From assembly GCF_018139625.1 (NCBI RefSeq), contig NZ_JAGSOH010000017.1, forward strand, positions 1-64,000: 64,000 nucleotides of DNA, given 5' to 3'. Shown piece after piece: positions 34,789 to 43,059 of this stretch. The position numbers were made by a program, and so were the translations under genes. The notes under the pieces were generated by a model that was not told the DNA's origin, searched no databases, and saw nothing but the letters and a program-made list of their open reading frames with translations. Source of the DNA: Actinospica acidithermotolerans (GTDB lineage Bacteria; Actinomycetota; Actinomycetes; Streptomycetales; Catenulisporaceae). Position 1 is the first letter of the stretch. Each line of letters begins with the position of its first letter.

Positions 34789-36006
34789 ATGAGGATCCTG
34801 TTCGGCTCGACGTCCCTGGCCGGCCACTACGGGCCGCTGCTGCCCTTCGCCCGCTCGTTCGCCGCACGCGGGTGCGAGGTGCTGTTCCTGGTGCCTCCGG
34901 AGGCCCGCTCCGCCCTCGAGGGGGCCGGTTTCGCGGTGCGCGAGGCGGCGACGCCCGATCCCGTCGAGCACCAGCGGATCAAGGACGCGGTCGCCGCGGA
35001 TCCGACGGCGGCGGCGCTGCTGATGAACCGCGACTACTTCGGCCGCCTGTGCACGGAGGCGATCCTGCCCGCCGCGCTGGAGGCGTGCGCCGCCTGGAAG
35101 CCCGACCTGGTCGTGCACGAGCCGTGCGACTACGCCTCGCCGATCGCCGCGCACCGCGCAGGGATCCCGCACATGCAGGTCGCCATCGGCCTGGCCCGGC
35201 TCGAATGGGGCAGCCTGCACGATTACGCGGCGCAGGTGCTGCCCGCCTACGAGCCGGACGCCGTGCGCATCATCGTTGAGGCGCCGTACGCGACGCGCCT
35301 GCCGGAGAGTCTCGACCCGAGCGACTATCCGCAGACGATCCGGTACCAGGAGGATGCTGAGACGTCGCCTGCGGAACCCCTCGGCGCGGATCTCGCGCCG
35401 GAGGGCTCGACTCTCGTCTACGCGACGCTCGGCAGCGTCACCCCGAGCACGGAGTTCTCCCCGGGTGCATACCGCGTGCTGCTGGACGCCTTCGCGCTGC
35501 TGCAGCGCTCGCGCCCGGAGATCAGGGTGCTGCTGACGACCGGCCGCGACCTCGATCCGGCGACGCTCGGGGCCATCCCGGGCAACGTGCGCCCCGAGCG
35601 CTGGGTGCCGCAGGAGCGCGCGTTCGCCGCCGCGCGGGCCGTGGTCAGCCACGGCGGCTCCGGAACGGCGTACGGCGCGCTGTCGGCCGGGCTGCCCGGC
35701 GTCTTCCTGCCGCTCTTCTCCGACCAGCCGCACAACGCGAGGCTGATCGCGGCCGGCGGCGCGGGGATCCAGATCGAGACCGCGGACATCCGGGAGCACG
35801 GCATCCCGCTCGCCGCCGAGCCCGCCGACCGGGCCCGGCTCGCCGCGCTGGCCGCGGAGCTCGCCGGGGCCCTGACCGCGGTGCTCGACGACCCGTCGTA
35901 CGCGGCCCGCGCCCGGGATCTTGGCGCCGGGCTGAGCGCGCTGCCGGCGCTCGAAACAGTCGTCGGAGTATGGTCGGCGAAAGCCGCGCTCCGTTCGAAC
36001 ATTTGA
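34789..36006 (+). CDS. Glycosyltransferase, MGT/UGT-like (GT1)
   Basis: 405 aa. It has a GT-B fold. The N-terminal acceptor domain begins MRILFGSTSLAGHYGPLLPFA with the HYGP/GH motif. The C-terminal donor site reads VVSHGGSGTAYGALSAGLPGVFLPLFSDQPHNARLI, containing HGGSGT and the DQ pair near the end of the motif. This is the layout of macrolide or natural-product glycosyltransferases (EryCIII/UGT). No biosynthetic cluster is adjacent, so a stand-alone tailoring or detoxification enzyme is more likely. The isochorismatase-like gene starts 14 nt later. Confidence 0.9.
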   Translation: MRILFGSTSLAGHYGPLLPFARSFAARGCEVLFLVPPEARSALEGAGFAVREAATPDPVEHQRIKDAVAADPTAAALLMNRDYFGRLCTEAILPAALEACAAWKPDLVVHEPCDYASPIAAHRAGIPHMQVAIGLARLEWGSLHDYAAQVLPAYEPDAVRIIVEAPYATRLPESLDPSDYPQTIRYQEDAETSPAEPLGADLAPEGSTLVYATLGSVTPSTEFSPGAYRVLLDAFALLQRSRPEIRVLLTTGRDLDPATLGAIPGNVRPERWVPQERAFAAARAVVSHGGSGTAYGALSAGLPGVFLPLFSDQPHNARLIAAGGAGIQIETADIREHGIPLAAEPADRARLAALAAELAGALTAVLDDPSYAARARDLGAGLSALPALETVVGVWSAKAALRSNI

Positions 36007-36020
36007 GCTAAAGTGGAGCC

Positions 36021-36536
36021 ATGGCAACCACCCTTCTCCTGATCGACCTGCAGCGGAACATGTTGGAGCCACCCGAACAGGTCCCGACGGCGCACCAGCT
36101 CATCGTGCTCGTGCACGGGCTGCTGGAGCGGGCCAGGGCCGTCGGCGCGGCCGTCGTGCACGTGCGGAACAACGGCGCCGAGGGCGAGGCCGACGTGCCG
36201 GGCACGCCGGGCTGGGAGCTCTACCACGTGCCGGTGGACGGCGAGGCGATCGTGGACAAGTTCGGTCTCGACGCCTTCGCGGACACCGCGCTGGCCGAGC
36301 TGATCCCGGCCGGCTCGCGGATCCTGGTGGCCGGCCTGGCCAGTGACTACAGCGTGCGCGCGACGTCGCTGAGCGCGCGGCGGCGCGGCTACGACGTGCG
36401 GCTGATCCACGGCGCGCATGGGACGTACGACGCGGACGGCAAGAGCGCGGAGACGATAGGGAAGGAGGTCGAGTGCGAGCTGCGCGAGGCGGGCGTGCGG
36501 ATCGTCGAGCCGGGCAGTCCCATCTTCCGGGACTGA
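36021..36536 (+). CDS. Isochorismatase-family protein with the catalytic Cys replaced by Ser
   Basis: 171 aa. The family fold is clear: LLLIDLQRNML with Asp9, VVHVRNN, VDKFGLDAF with Lys80, and GLASDYSVRATSLSARRRGY. In active cysteine hydrolases the last motif reads GxxTDxCVxxT; here Ser111 stands where the nucleophilic Cys should be, while the Asp and Lys of the triad remain. The protein may be a Ser variant, a different enzyme or a binding protein. It starts 14 nt after the glycosyltransferase. Confidence 0.9.
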   Translation: MATTLLLIDLQRNMLEPPEQVPTAHQLIVLVHGLLERARAVGAAVVHVRNNGAEGEADVPGTPGWELYHVPVDGEAIVDKFGLDAFADTALAELIPAGSRILVAGLASDYSVRATSLSARRRGYDVRLIHGAHGTYDADGKSAETIGKEVECELREAGVRIVEPGSPIFRD

Positions 36537-36600
36537 GTCTCCCGAGAGCCGGTCCTCCCGGCGGGATCCGGTCATCCGGGATCGGGTCTTCCTGGATTGA
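36537..36600. repeat. Short degenerate repeats after the isochorismatase-like gene
   Basis: GGTCCTCCCGG, GGTCATCCGGG and GGTCTTCCTGG recur every 15-20 bp, continuing the gene-end pattern ATCTTCCGGGACTGAG. They look like decayed copies of the last codons. Confidence 0.5.
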
Positions 36601-36657
36601 TTGAATGTTCAGCTGTTTGTGCGAATCCGGTTCCGTGACAGGGGGAAAGGCAGGATC

Positions 36658-37617
36658 GTGGACGTCTTGACGCAGGCGCTGGCCTCGATGCGCACCGGCC
36701 GCTCCGTGTCGGTGCGCATGAACGGCCGTGCGCCGTGGGGCCTTCGCCTGCCGCCGAGCGAGTCAGCCGGTTTCCACGTCGTGCTGCACGGCCGGTGCTG
36801 GCTGATCCTGCCTCAGCCGGGCGGCGGGCCGGCCGTCCCGCTGCGCCTCGAGGCGGGCGACGTCGTCTTCCTGCGCTCCGGGCCCGGGCACGTGCTCGCC
36901 CACGATCCGGATACCAGGACCGGATTCGCGGGCGCGGAGCACTTCCAGAGCGACGAACTGCTCGGCGCGCACGACATCGGCGGGAACGGCGAGCTGACGA
37001 GCCTGCTGTGCGGCCGTTACCCCCTGGACCGCGCGCGGCCGCATCCGCTGGTGAGCCAGCTGCCCGAGGTGATCCACCTGCGTACCGGGGACGGCCGTCA
37101 CCCGCAGCTGACGGCGGCCGTCGAGCTGCTGCGCACCGAGCTCGACGGTCTGCGCATCGGCGCGAGCGGCATCGTGCCCTCCCTGATCGACTCGCTGCTG
37201 CTCTACATCCTGCGCGCGCACCTGGACGAGTGGCCGGGCCGGGCGCCGGGGACCGGCTGGGCGGCGGCGCTGAAGGACCCTGCGATAGCTCCCGCGCTCG
37301 CCGCGATGCACGCCGATCCGGCGGACTCGTGGACGGTCGAGTCGCTGGCCGCGCGGGCCGGCCTGTCGCGGGCCGCGTTCGCGAAGAAGTTCCACGCGGT
37401 GGTCGGCGAGCCGCCGCTGACGTACCTGACCCGCTGGCGGATGACCACCGCGGCCCGGCTGCTGCGCGAGTCCGACGCCCCGCTGGCCGCGGTCGCGGCG
37501 CGGACCGGATACGGCTCCGAGTTCGCCTTCGCCAAGGCCTTCAAGCGCGAGTACGGCCAGGCACCGGGCGGCTACCGCCGCGCCGCGCACGCGGCGTCCG
37601 TCGCCGCCGCGGCATGA
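36658..37617 (+). CDS. AraC-family transcriptional regulator
   Basis: 319 aa. An N-terminal cupin-like domain (FHVVLHGRCWLILPQPGGG, LRLEAGDVVFLRSGPGHVLAH) precedes a C-terminal AraC double HTH: LAARAGLSRAAFAKKFHAVVGEPPLTYLTRWRM, in parts, then AAVAARTGYGSEFAFAKAFKREYGQAPGGYRR. It resembles the cupin_6 subgroup of AraC regulators. GTG 36658 has an AAAGG-type site upstream; the longer ATG start adds a poorly conserved head. Its ligand is unknown, and the chitinase gene is 198 nt downstream. Confidence 0.9.
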   Translation: MDVLTQALASMRTGRSVSVRMNGRAPWGLRLPPSESAGFHVVLHGRCWLILPQPGGGPAVPLRLEAGDVVFLRSGPGHVLAHDPDTRTGFAGAEHFQSDELLGAHDIGGNGELTSLLCGRYPLDRARPHPLVSQLPEVIHLRTGDGRHPQLTAAVELLRTELDGLRIGASGIVPSLIDSLLLYILRAHLDEWPGRAPGTGWAAALKDPAIAPALAAMHADPADSWTVESLAARAGLSRAAFAKKFHAVVGEPPLTYLTRWRMTTAARLLRESDAPLAAVAARTGYGSEFAFAKAFKREYGQAPGGYRRAAHAASVAAAA

Positions 37618-37622
37618 CCGAG

Positions 37623-37730
37623 CGACGGTGGCTCGCGACGGCGTGGTCGGGCGAGGTCCGCGACACCGTGACCATGCGACGGTGGACCGCAACAGTGTGG
37701 CCTGGCGACGCGCTCGGACCTCGTCGGCCG
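37623..37730. repeat. Two imperfect ~54-bp repeats after the AraC gene
   Basis: GCGACGGTGGCTCGCGACGG and GCGACGGTGGACCGCAACAG start near 37623 and 37677 and continue in parallel (GTGG, then GGCGA). They lie just behind the AraC stop. Confidence 0.55.
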
Positions 37731-37766
37731 CGCCCGGTGCGGGCTTAATCCAGCCTTGAGTCGAAC

Positions 37767-37782
37767 TTTGGTCTAGACCCTT
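37767..37782. promoter_or_regulatory. DasR-like operator 1 (dre)
   Basis: TTTGGTCTAGACCCTT matches the DasR element TGGTCTAGACCA at 11 of 12 core positions. GGTCTAGACC is a perfect palindrome. It lies just upstream of the -35 box of the chitinase promoter. Confidence 0.8.
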
Positions 37783-37809
37783 GACAGTGCCATTGGTCTG
37801 GACCACATT
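37781..37809 (+). promoter_or_regulatory. Chitinase promoter, probably giving a leaderless message
   Basis: TTGACA at 37781-37786 is a consensus -35. At 17-nt spacing CACATT (37804-37809) is a weak -10. The ATG at 37816 is then about where transcription should begin, and no Shine-Dalgarno is seen. Confidence 0.6.
37792..37807. promoter_or_regulatory. DasR-like operator 2 (dre)
   Basis: ATTGGTCTGGACCACA matches TGGTCTAGACCA at 11 of 12 core positions. It occupies the spacer between -35 and -10, so DasR bound here would block RNA polymerase. Confidence 0.8.
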
Positions 37810-37815
37810 CTCGGC

Positions 37816-39396
37816 ATGCGTCTTTCACCCACCCCATCGGCGCCCCGCGCGAGCAAGCGGCTCGCAGTACTCGCCTGCGCCGCCCTCGTGCTCGGCGGGG
37901 CCGCGACGGTCAGCGTGCTGTCCGGCGCGGCCGGCGCGGCGACCGTGAACCTGCTGGCGAACCCCGGCTTCGAATCCGGCAGCCTGACCGGCTGGACCTG
38001 CGACTCCGGCACCGGCTCGGTCGTCACCGGCCCCGTCCACTCCGGCAGCTACGCGCTGGCGGGCGCCGCGACCTCGTCCGACGACGCGCAGTGCACGCAG
38101 ACCGTCTCCGTCCAGCCGAGCACCAGCTACACGCTGTCCGGCTACGTCGAGGGCTCCTACGTCTACCTCGGCGTCACCGGCGGCACCGACAACTGGACCC
38201 CGTCCGCGACGAGCTGGCAGCAGCTGTCGACGACGTTCACCACGACGTCCTCGCAGACCTCGATCCAGATCTACGTGCACGGCTGGTACGCCCAGGGCAC
38301 GTACTACGCGGACGACCTGGACCTGTCCGGTCCGGCCGGCCCGACCTCGTCCGCCTCGGCCTCCGCCACCGCGACCACCCCGACGGCGACCGCGACCGCC
38401 ACCGCCACCGCCACCGCGTCGAGCTCGCCCACCTCGACGGCCACCGCGTCCTCCAGCCCGACCCCGACCGGCACCGGCACGTCCACCGGCGGCTCCGGCT
38501 CCTGGACGCACCCGGTCTACTGGATGCCGCTGGACAACGACCCGCAGTCGATCTCCTCGATCGTCGCCGGTTCCGGCGAGACCGAGTTCAACCTCTCCTT
38601 CGTCCTCGACTCCGGCGGCTGCACGCCCGCGTGGGACGGCAGCACCAGCCAGCCGGTCTCCGGCGACACCGCCGTGCTCGCCGATGTCAACGCCATCCGC
38701 GCCGCGGGCGGCGACGTGGCGGTGACCTTCGGCGGCTACAACGGCACCGAGCTCGGCACCAGCTGCGGCTCGGCGTCCGCCCTGGCCGCCGCGTACCAGG
38801 AGGTCGTCACCAAGTACAACCTGACGCACGTCGACTTCGACTACGAGAACGGCGCTCTCGACTCGAACACCGCGATCCGCTTCGGCGCGATCAAGATCCT
38901 CGAGGCAAACAACCCGAACCTCAAGGTCTCGCTCACCGTCCCGATGACCACCGTCGGCTTCCCCGGCACCGGCACCGACGAGATCTCGCAGGCCAAGGCC
39001 GACGGCGCGCGCCTCGACGTCGTCAACATCATGGACTTCGACACCGGCCTGACCTCCGGCACCGAGACCGCCCAGACCGAGACCATCGCCGACGACGCCG
39101 TCTCGCAGCTGGAGACCATCTACGGGTGGACCTCCGCGCAGGCCTGGTCGCACCTCGGCATCACCCTGATGAACGGCCACACCGACCAGCCGTCCGAGCT
39201 GTTCGCCCAGTCGGACTTCAGCAACATCCTCGCCTTCGCGCAGGCGAATCACCCGGCGCTGTTCTCCTTCTGGTCGGCGAACCGCGACTTCGAGTGCCCC
39301 GCCGGGGCGGTCGAGCCGTGGGCGCCGGGCACCTGCTCCGAGGTGACCCAGAACGCGTACGACTACACCAAGATCGTGGTCCAGTACGCGGGCTGA
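37816..39396 (+). CDS. Secreted GH18 chitinase with an N-terminal carbohydrate-binding domain
   Basis: 526 aa. Signal peptide (LAVLACAALVLGGAATVSVL...AGAA). A CBM-like domain follows (NLLANPGFESGSLTGWTC), then a linker of alternating Thr-Ala, Ser and Pro. The GH18 barrel has VAVTFGGYNG and the catalytic DFDYE motif in LTHVDFDYENG, with the Glu as proton donor. It ends QNAYDYTKIVVQYAG. Chitinases of this layout hydrolyse chitin to chitobiose. Two DasR-type operators cover the promoter, tying it to N-acetylglucosamine control. DasR itself is outside the window. Confidence 0.93.
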   Translation: MRLSPTPSAPRASKRLAVLACAALVLGGAATVSVLSGAAGAATVNLLANPGFESGSLTGWTCDSGTGSVVTGPVHSGSYALAGAATSSDDAQCTQTVSVQPSTSYTLSGYVEGSYVYLGVTGGTDNWTPSATSWQQLSTTFTTTSSQTSIQIYVHGWYAQGTYYADDLDLSGPAGPTSSASASATATTPTATATATATATASSSPTSTATASSSPTPTGTGTSTGGSGSWTHPVYWMPLDNDPQSISSIVAGSGETEFNLSFVLDSGGCTPAWDGSTSQPVSGDTAVLADVNAIRAAGGDVAVTFGGYNGTELGTSCGSASALAAAYQEVVTKYNLTHVDFDYENGALDSNTAIRFGAIKILEANNPNLKVSLTVPMTTVGFPGTGTDEISQAKADGARLDVVNIMDFDTGLTSGTETAQTETIADDAVSQLETIYGWTSAQAWSHLGITLMNGHTDQPSELFAQSDFSNILAFAQANHPALFSFWSANRDFECPAGAVEPWAPGTCSEVTQNAYDYTKIVVQYAG

Positions 39397-39411
39397 GCCC
39401 CCGATACCGGC

Positions 39412-39452
39412 CCGGCCGCCCGGATGCGCAGACCGCGCATCCGGGCGGCCGG
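39412..39452. terminator. Perfect 18-bp hairpin terminator
   Basis: CCGGCCGCCCGGATGCGC (39412-39429) pairs perfectly with 39435-39452; loop AGACC. It follows the chitinase stop by 15 nt and is followed by CTTT. Confidence 0.88.
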
Positions 39453-39488
39453 CTTTCGGACGCCGGCCGGAGCGATAGGTTTCCCGGC

Positions 39489-39845
39489 ATGGACGATGCG
39501 ACGTGGGAGACGATCGGGCGGCTGGCGGCCTGGCTGGACCGGGGGAGCGCGCTGCCGGCGGAGACGAAGACGATCCTGCAGATCCTCAAGATCACCGAGG
39601 AGGCGGGGGAGGTGGCGGAGGCGCTGATCGGGGTGACGGGGCAGAATCCGCGCAAGGGGTTCTCGCACAGCTGGGCGGATGTGGAGGGCGAGCTGTGCGA
39701 CGTCGTGATCACCGCGATGGTGGCGCTGACCCGCGTTAATCCGGATGCGGCGCGGAGCGTGTTCCGGCAGCATCTGGCGGCAGTGGCGGCGCGCGTGGAC
39801 GAGAGCGCGGCCGCCGGGACGAGCGGAGAACAGGGGACGCGATGA
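39489..39845 (+). CDS. MazG-like nucleotide pyrophosphohydrolase
   Basis: 118 aa. The MazG metal-binding motif EEAGEVAEAL and a later ELCDVVI match the family that hydrolyses nucleoside triphosphates to monophosphates, cleaning up aberrant nucleotides. It opens with TWETIGRLAAWLD. Its TGA overlaps the ATG of the following GNAT gene (ATGA). Confidence 0.9.
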   Translation: MDDATWETIGRLAAWLDRGSALPAETKTILQILKITEEAGEVAEALIGVTGQNPRKGFSHSWADVEGELCDVVITAMVALTRVNPDAARSVFRQHLAAVAARVDESAAAGTSGEQGTR

Positions 39846-40381
39846 CTGCGCGTATTCGGATTGCGGAGGCGGACGACGCGGCGGCGGTGCTGCGGATGTT
39901 CGACGGGATCGTGGAGTGGCTCGAGTCGCTCGGGCGCACCGGGCAGTGGGGGACGGACCGCTGGTCGCAGACGCCGCAGCAGGTGGAGCGGCTGACGGGA
40001 CAGATCGAGCGCGGGGAGCTGCGGATCGCCGAGGAGGGGCCGGCGCACGCGCCCGAGTTGCTCGGCGTGATCGCGCTGTCGGAGAAGTGCGGTACGTACG
40101 TGAGCCCGCCGCCGGAGCCGGAGCTGTACATCAATCTGCTCGGCACGTCGCGGGCGGCGAAGGGCCGCGACATCGGCGGACTGCTGCTCGCGCACGCGCG
40201 GGCCGAGGCGCGGCGGCGCGGGCTGCGGCTGCTGCGGGTGGACTGCTACGCGGGCGGCGACCGGCGGCTCAACCGCTGGTACGTCGACCAGGGCTTCACC
40301 GAGGTGGGGCCGTTCGTCGTCCAGCGGACGGGCAGGCCGGACTGGCCGGGGATGCTGCTGCAGGAGTACCTGGACAGCTGA
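39842..40381 (+). CDS. GNAT-family N-acetyltransferase
   Basis: 179 aa. A typical acetyl-CoA fold, with the P-loop-like segment GTSRAAKGRDIGGLLLAHARAEARRRG (A-motif R/QxxGxG/A region in part) and NRWYVDQGFTEVGPF near the end. The substrate is unknown. It is translationally coupled to the MazG gene. Confidence 0.88.
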   Translation: MTARIRIAEADDAAAVLRMFDGIVEWLESLGRTGQWGTDRWSQTPQQVERLTGQIERGELRIAEEGPAHAPELLGVIALSEKCGTYVSPPPEPELYINLLGTSRAAKGRDIGGLLLAHARAEARRRGLRLLRVDCYAGGDRRLNRWYVDQGFTEVGPFVVQRTGRPDWPGMLLQEYLDS

Positions 40382-40447
40382 GCGTCGCATCGTGGGATAC
40401 TGATCGACTCATAGTGTTTTCCTGACTGTCGACCGCGGGCGGGCCTG

Positions 40448-41290
40448 ATGCCGAACATCATGTGGACGTGGCAGCAGGCCGCTGCGGTCGCCGGGGTCCT
40501 CGCCGCCGTCTGGGGCGTGCTCAAGGCGCGCGGCGCGGCCCCGCGGGCGCGGCCGTTCGTGTACGAGGCCGCGTTGATCATCCTGCTCTACGGGCTGTGG
40601 CAGCTCGTCGGCAGCCTCTCCGGCGGCGGCGACTATTCGGCGATCTCGCGCGCGAAGTGGATCTGGAACGCCGAGCGCTCGGCCGGGTTGCCGAGCGAGC
40701 GGACGCTGCAGGGCTGGATCCTGCCGCATCCCATCCTCGTGCAGGCTGCGAACCTCTACTACGCGACGATGCACTTCACCGTGCTCATCGTCTTCCTGGT
40801 CTGGCTCTTCTCCCGGCACCGCGACCTCTACGGGCGCTGGCGGACGGTGCTCGCGCTGCTCACGCTCTCCTGCCTGCTGATCCAGTTCCTGCCGGTCGCG
40901 CCGCCGCGGATGGTCCCGTCGACAGGGATGGTGGACACGGCGGTCGTCTACCACCAGTCCGTCTACGGCACGATGGGCGGCTTCGAGGCGGACGCGCTGT
41001 CCGCGATGCCGTCCGTGCACGTGGGGTGGGCCGTGCTGGTGGCGATCGCGGTGTGTTCGGTCACGAAGTCGCGCTGGCGCGCTCTGGCCGTGCTGCACGC
41101 GGCGCTGACGGTCTTCGTGGTCGTCGTCACCGGCAACCACTTCTGGGCGGACGGGATCGTGGCCTGCGTGCTGCTGCTGGCCGCGCTCGGCGCGGAGCGG
41201 ACGGGGCGCAGGCTCTGGCAGCGTGCTGCGACGCGCGCGGTATCCACCGATTCGCCCGAATCCTCGGCGAACCTCGTTGACGTAGCGTGA
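40448..41290 (+). CDS. PAP2-family membrane phosphatase/transferase (Aur1-like)
   Basis: 280 aa, about six helices (ALIILLYGLWQLVG, HFTVLIVFLVWLF, VLALLTLSCLLIQFL, VGWAVLVAIAVCSV, LTVFVVVVTGNHF, ADGIVACVLLLAALGA). Catalytic PAP2 motifs are present: PVAPPRMVPS, SAMPSVHVGW and TGNHFWADG (the second His). Members act on lipid phosphates or transfer inositol-phosphoryl groups. The gene stands alone; its transcript ends at a hairpin 35 nt downstream. Confidence 0.88.
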   Translation: MPNIMWTWQQAAAVAGVLAAVWGVLKARGAAPRARPFVYEAALIILLYGLWQLVGSLSGGGDYSAISRAKWIWNAERSAGLPSERTLQGWILPHPILVQAANLYYATMHFTVLIVFLVWLFSRHRDLYGRWRTVLALLTLSCLLIQFLPVAPPRMVPSTGMVDTAVVYHQSVYGTMGGFEADALSAMPSVHVGWAVLVAIAVCSVTKSRWRALAVLHAALTVFVVVVTGNHFWADGIVACVLLLAALGAERTGRRLWQRAATRAVSTDSPESSANLVDVA

Positions 41291-41324
41291 CCGCCGGGCC
41301 CGCGCCGCGGTGGCGAGGGCGGCC

Positions 41325-41345
41325 GGGGCTTGTTTGAAAAGCCCC
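41325..41345 (+). terminator. Hairpin after the PAP2 gene
   Basis: GGGGCTT (41325-41331) pairs with AAGCCCC (41339-41345) around a 7-nt loop. It lies in the convergent gap between the PAP2 gene and the polygalacturonase gene. Confidence 0.6.
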
Positions 41346-41367
41346 GAAAGGGCCGGTGAATGTTGCC

Positions 41368-41383
41368 GGATATCCGGATATCC
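41368..41383. other. Perfect 16-bp palindrome
   Basis: GGATATCCGGATATCC is fully self-complementary and lies in the convergent gap. It contains two GGATATCC units and could be a protein-binding site. Confidence 0.6.
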
Positions 41384-41548
41384 TGCCCAAGGTCCTGGAG
41401 GCCGCGGTCGGGTGGAGCCCCCGATCGCACCAGCTGCCCTCCGAAGACGCCCGCGCCCCGACCTTCCGACCCGGCGAACCGGGGCGGGGGTCGGGGCGCG
41501 AGCGTATGACGCGGGCACTCGGCCGGATCGGCGGCCGGCCGGACCAGG

Positions 41549-43051
41549 TCAGCCGGTGGTGACCGCGGTGCCGTCGATGGTGACGTCGACGAGCTCGAAA
41601 TCGTCGACGAACTCGAGCGTGTTCGAACCGGTCATCGTGGCGAGGACGAAGTCCTGCAGCAGCACGGCGCCGACGTGGTCCTCGGTGTAGCCGATGACGT
41701 CCCACGCCGCGGTGGCCGTCCCGACGTTCCAATACAGAAGGTTGATATCGGTGACATCGGGGTAGTACGTGCCGGTGTCGCCCTCGCCGTAGGTGTAGTC
41801 GATGAGCAGCGCCGGGCCGCCGATCGTCGGCGCGCTCACCCGGAAGATGTTGCTGTCCTCGATGTAGCCGCCGCGCACGGAGTTGGTCTTGAGCCGGTGC
41901 CCGGCCAGCAGTCCCGTGCTGGACAGGACCAGGTCGCGGCCGTAGACGTGCGCGACGCCCCCGGTCATCTCGGAGCCGATCGTCACGCCGCCGTGGCCGT
42001 TGGCGCACTGCGTGTTCTGGATGACCAGGTCGGTGCAGGGCACGTTCACCCGGCGGCCGTCCGCGTTCCGGCCCGCCTTGATCGCCATGCAGTCGTCGCC
42101 CGCCGAGATGGAGCAGTGGTCGATGACGACGCGGGTGCACGACTCGGGGTCGATGCCGTCGGTGTTCGGGCCCGTCGTCGGGCCGACCGTCACACCCTCG
42201 ACGATCACGTCCTGCGAGAGCGTCGGGTGCAGGTGCCAGAAAGGCGAGTTGACGAACGTGACGCCCTGCAGAAGCACGCGCTCGCAGTTGTAGGGCTCGA
42301 TCATGGTCGGCGGCAGGTAGTAGCCGGCCCCCATGATCCGCTGCGCGACCGGCACATCGTCGTCGGCGTACGCCTGGAGCACGTTCCAGCCGGGCGTCTC
42401 GAGGGACTTCCACGCCCACCAGTTGCTCGTCGACGCCTGGCCGTCCAGCGTGCCGTCGCCGGTGATGGCGATGTCGGTCGCGCCGTACGCGTAGACGTTG
42501 GGGGAGTAGTTGTAGCACTCGATGCCCTGCCAGCGCGTGTATACGAGCGGGTAGTCCGCCGGGTCGGTGCTGAACAGGACCGTCACCCCGGCCGGCACGT
42601 GCAGTTCGATGCGCGACCGCAGGTGGATCGGGCCGGTGAGGTAGGACGCGGTTCCGGTCGCCGGGTCGGCCGGCAGCACGACGCGTCCGCCGCCGCCGCG
42701 GGACGCCGCCGCGATGGCGGCCGCGATCGCCGCGGTGTCGTCGGTGACGCCGTCGCCGACCGCGCCGAAGTCCGTGACCGGGAAATCGCGGCGCGGGATG
42801 CGCGGCCGCCGGGTCTGGCAGTAGATCCGATCGGCGGCACGGTCCTGCGGCAGGTCGCGCGGCCCTGCCTGGTCCGCGCACCCGCGGCCGGCGAACCACG
42901 CGGCCGGGGGCCGCTCGGCCGGGTCGAGGTCGTCGAAGCGCGCGGCCGACGCGTCGGCCGAGGCGGTGCCGGGCAGCAGCGCAACGGTGGCGGCCGCGCC
43001 GGAGGCGGCCGCGGCGATGAGCAGGGTGCGACGATCAAAGGTGGGAGACAT
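41549..43051 (-). CDS. Secreted GH28 polygalacturonase-like glycosidase (Tat-type signal)
   Basis: 500 aa. The N-terminus has twin arginines before a hydrophobic core (FDRRTLLIAAAASGAAATVA), suggesting Tat export. GH28 active-site motifs occur in order: NTDGID, AGDDCMAIK, GHGGVTIGSE and RLKTN; the two Asp of GDDC and the Asp of NTDG are the catalytic acids. DFGAVGDGVTDDTAAI is the usual GH28 opening. It follows the last ABC permease by 8 nt on the same strand, at the end of the leftward operon. It may act in an exo manner on oligogalacturonides or on related pectic sugars. Confidence 0.92.
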   Translation of the reverse strand: MSPTFDRRTLLIAAAASGAAATVALLPGTASADASAARFDDLDPAERPPAAWFAGRGCADQAGPRDLPQDRAADRIYCQTRRPRIPRRDFPVTDFGAVGDGVTDDTAAIAAAIAAASRGGGGRVVLPADPATGTASYLTGPIHLRSRIELHVPAGVTVLFSTDPADYPLVYTRWQGIECYNYSPNVYAYGATDIAITGDGTLDGQASTSNWWAWKSLETPGWNVLQAYADDDVPVAQRIMGAGYYLPPTMIEPYNCERVLLQGVTFVNSPFWHLHPTLSQDVIVEGVTVGPTTGPNTDGIDPESCTRVVIDHCSISAGDDCMAIKAGRNADGRRVNVPCTDLVIQNTQCANGHGGVTIGSEMTGGVAHVYGRDLVLSSTGLLAGHRLKTNSVRGGYIEDSNIFRVSAPTIGGPALLIDYTYGEGDTGTYYPDVTDINLLYWNVGTATAAWDVIGYTEDHVGAVLLQDFVLATMTGSNTLEFVDDFELVDVTIDGTAVTTG

Positions 43052-43059
43052 CTTCGTCC

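Noticed and set aside
38401-38460. ACC-GCC triplet run suggesting a microsatellite or CRISPR-like element
   Set aside because: It encodes the Thr-Ala linker of the chitinase; no spacers are present.
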